Positions 5,596 to 5,706 of a DNA stretch of 5,706 bases are shown here, piece after piece. The notes beneath the pieces are model-generated. The model had not been told where the DNA came from. It saw only the letters and a program-made list of their open reading frames with translations, and ran no database searches. Location: contig JAGWYX010000307.1 in the NCBI GenBank assembly GCA_018969165.1, positions 1 to 5,706 of the forward strand. Reading direction: 5' to 3'. The position numbers were made by a program, and so were the translations under genes. This DNA comes from Verrucomicrobiota bacterium. Its GTDB lineage: Bacteria; Verrucomicrobiota; Verrucomicrobiia; Limisphaerales; JAGWYX01. The number at the start of each line of letters is the position of its first letter. The stretch's first letter is position 1.

Positions 5596-5706
5596 GGCAG
5601 TGTCCTAATTTTGGAGCGCGGCTCTATGAGCCGCAGCACTGCAGCTTCAAAATCAAGCTGCTGCGAGTCACAGACTCGCGCTCCAACCGCAAATTCGGAC
5701 ACCGCC
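5596..5706 (-). mobile_element. 111-bp MITE-like palindromic repeat, copy B (inverted)
   Basis: This is copy A in reverse orientation with only two differences: 5640 against 4132, and 5612 against 4160. Both are at predicted unpaired positions. Terminal inverted repeats are at 5596-5611 and 5691-5706. The hairpins are at 5618-5634, 5641-5661 and 5663-5679, enclosed by 5613-5617 and 5680-5684. The window ends exactly at the last base of the element as judged from copy A, so the outer flank is unseen. The 8 bases on the visible side are AAGTTTTT (5588-5595). It lies upstream of the esterase promoter. Confidence 0.82.

Noticed and set aside
4066..5706. Composite transposon carrying the esterase between two inverted repeats
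   Set aside because: Copy A has its own flanking 8-bp duplication, which favours separate insertion; no transposase is present and the outer flank of copy B is outside the window.

Overview
The window is GC-rich bacterial chromosome with tightly packed genes and structured, repeat-bearing intergenic spaces. The mix of a LacI-family regulator, an AcnA/IRP1-type aconitase, a secreted Fes-like (CE1-type) esterase with a proline-rich linker, weak Shine-Dalgarno signals and intergenic palindromic repeats would suit Verrucomicrobiota or a similar high-GC, polysaccharide-degrading phylum. That placement is inference; no marker gene is present to fix it.

Layout: 1-96 (+) is the C-terminal end of a gene resembling NAD kinase. 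Its stop overlaps the GTG start of a complete LacI-family repressor (93-1115, +). A 141-bp convergent intergenic region follows, holding two short dyads and a 12-bp perfect inverted repeat. A complete aconitase gene lies at 1257-3983 (-). The 304-bp space 3984-4287 holds the likely aconitase promoter and leader hairpin, a 111-bp structured repeat (copy A, 4066-4176) and the 3' region of the next gene. A secreted esterase gene lies at 4288-5532 (-). Its upstream region (5533-5595) has a candidate promoter and dyad, and the window ends with copy B of the repeat (5596-5706), inverted relative to copy A.

The most interesting content is this repeat. The two copies agree at 109 of 111 positions. 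They have 16-bp imperfect terminal inverted repeats, and copy A is flanked by an apparent 8-bp target-site duplication (CGCGACGC). The interior folds into three consecutive perfect 7-bp hairpins closed by a GGAGC/GCTCC stem, a cloverleaf-like shape. Both differences between the copies fall at positions predicted to be unpaired. It looks like a non-autonomous (MITE-like) mobile element with a conserved fold. One copy sits just upstream of each candidate promoter of the two minus-strand genes.

Functionally the genes are not an obvious pathway: NAD kinase (NADP supply), a sugar-type regulator of unknown target, a TCA-cycle enzyme and an extracytoplasmic esterase probably acting on plant-type polysaccharide esters. 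The two minus-strand genes are probably separate transcription units, because each has its own TTGAC-type -35 candidate and a structured repeat upstream.
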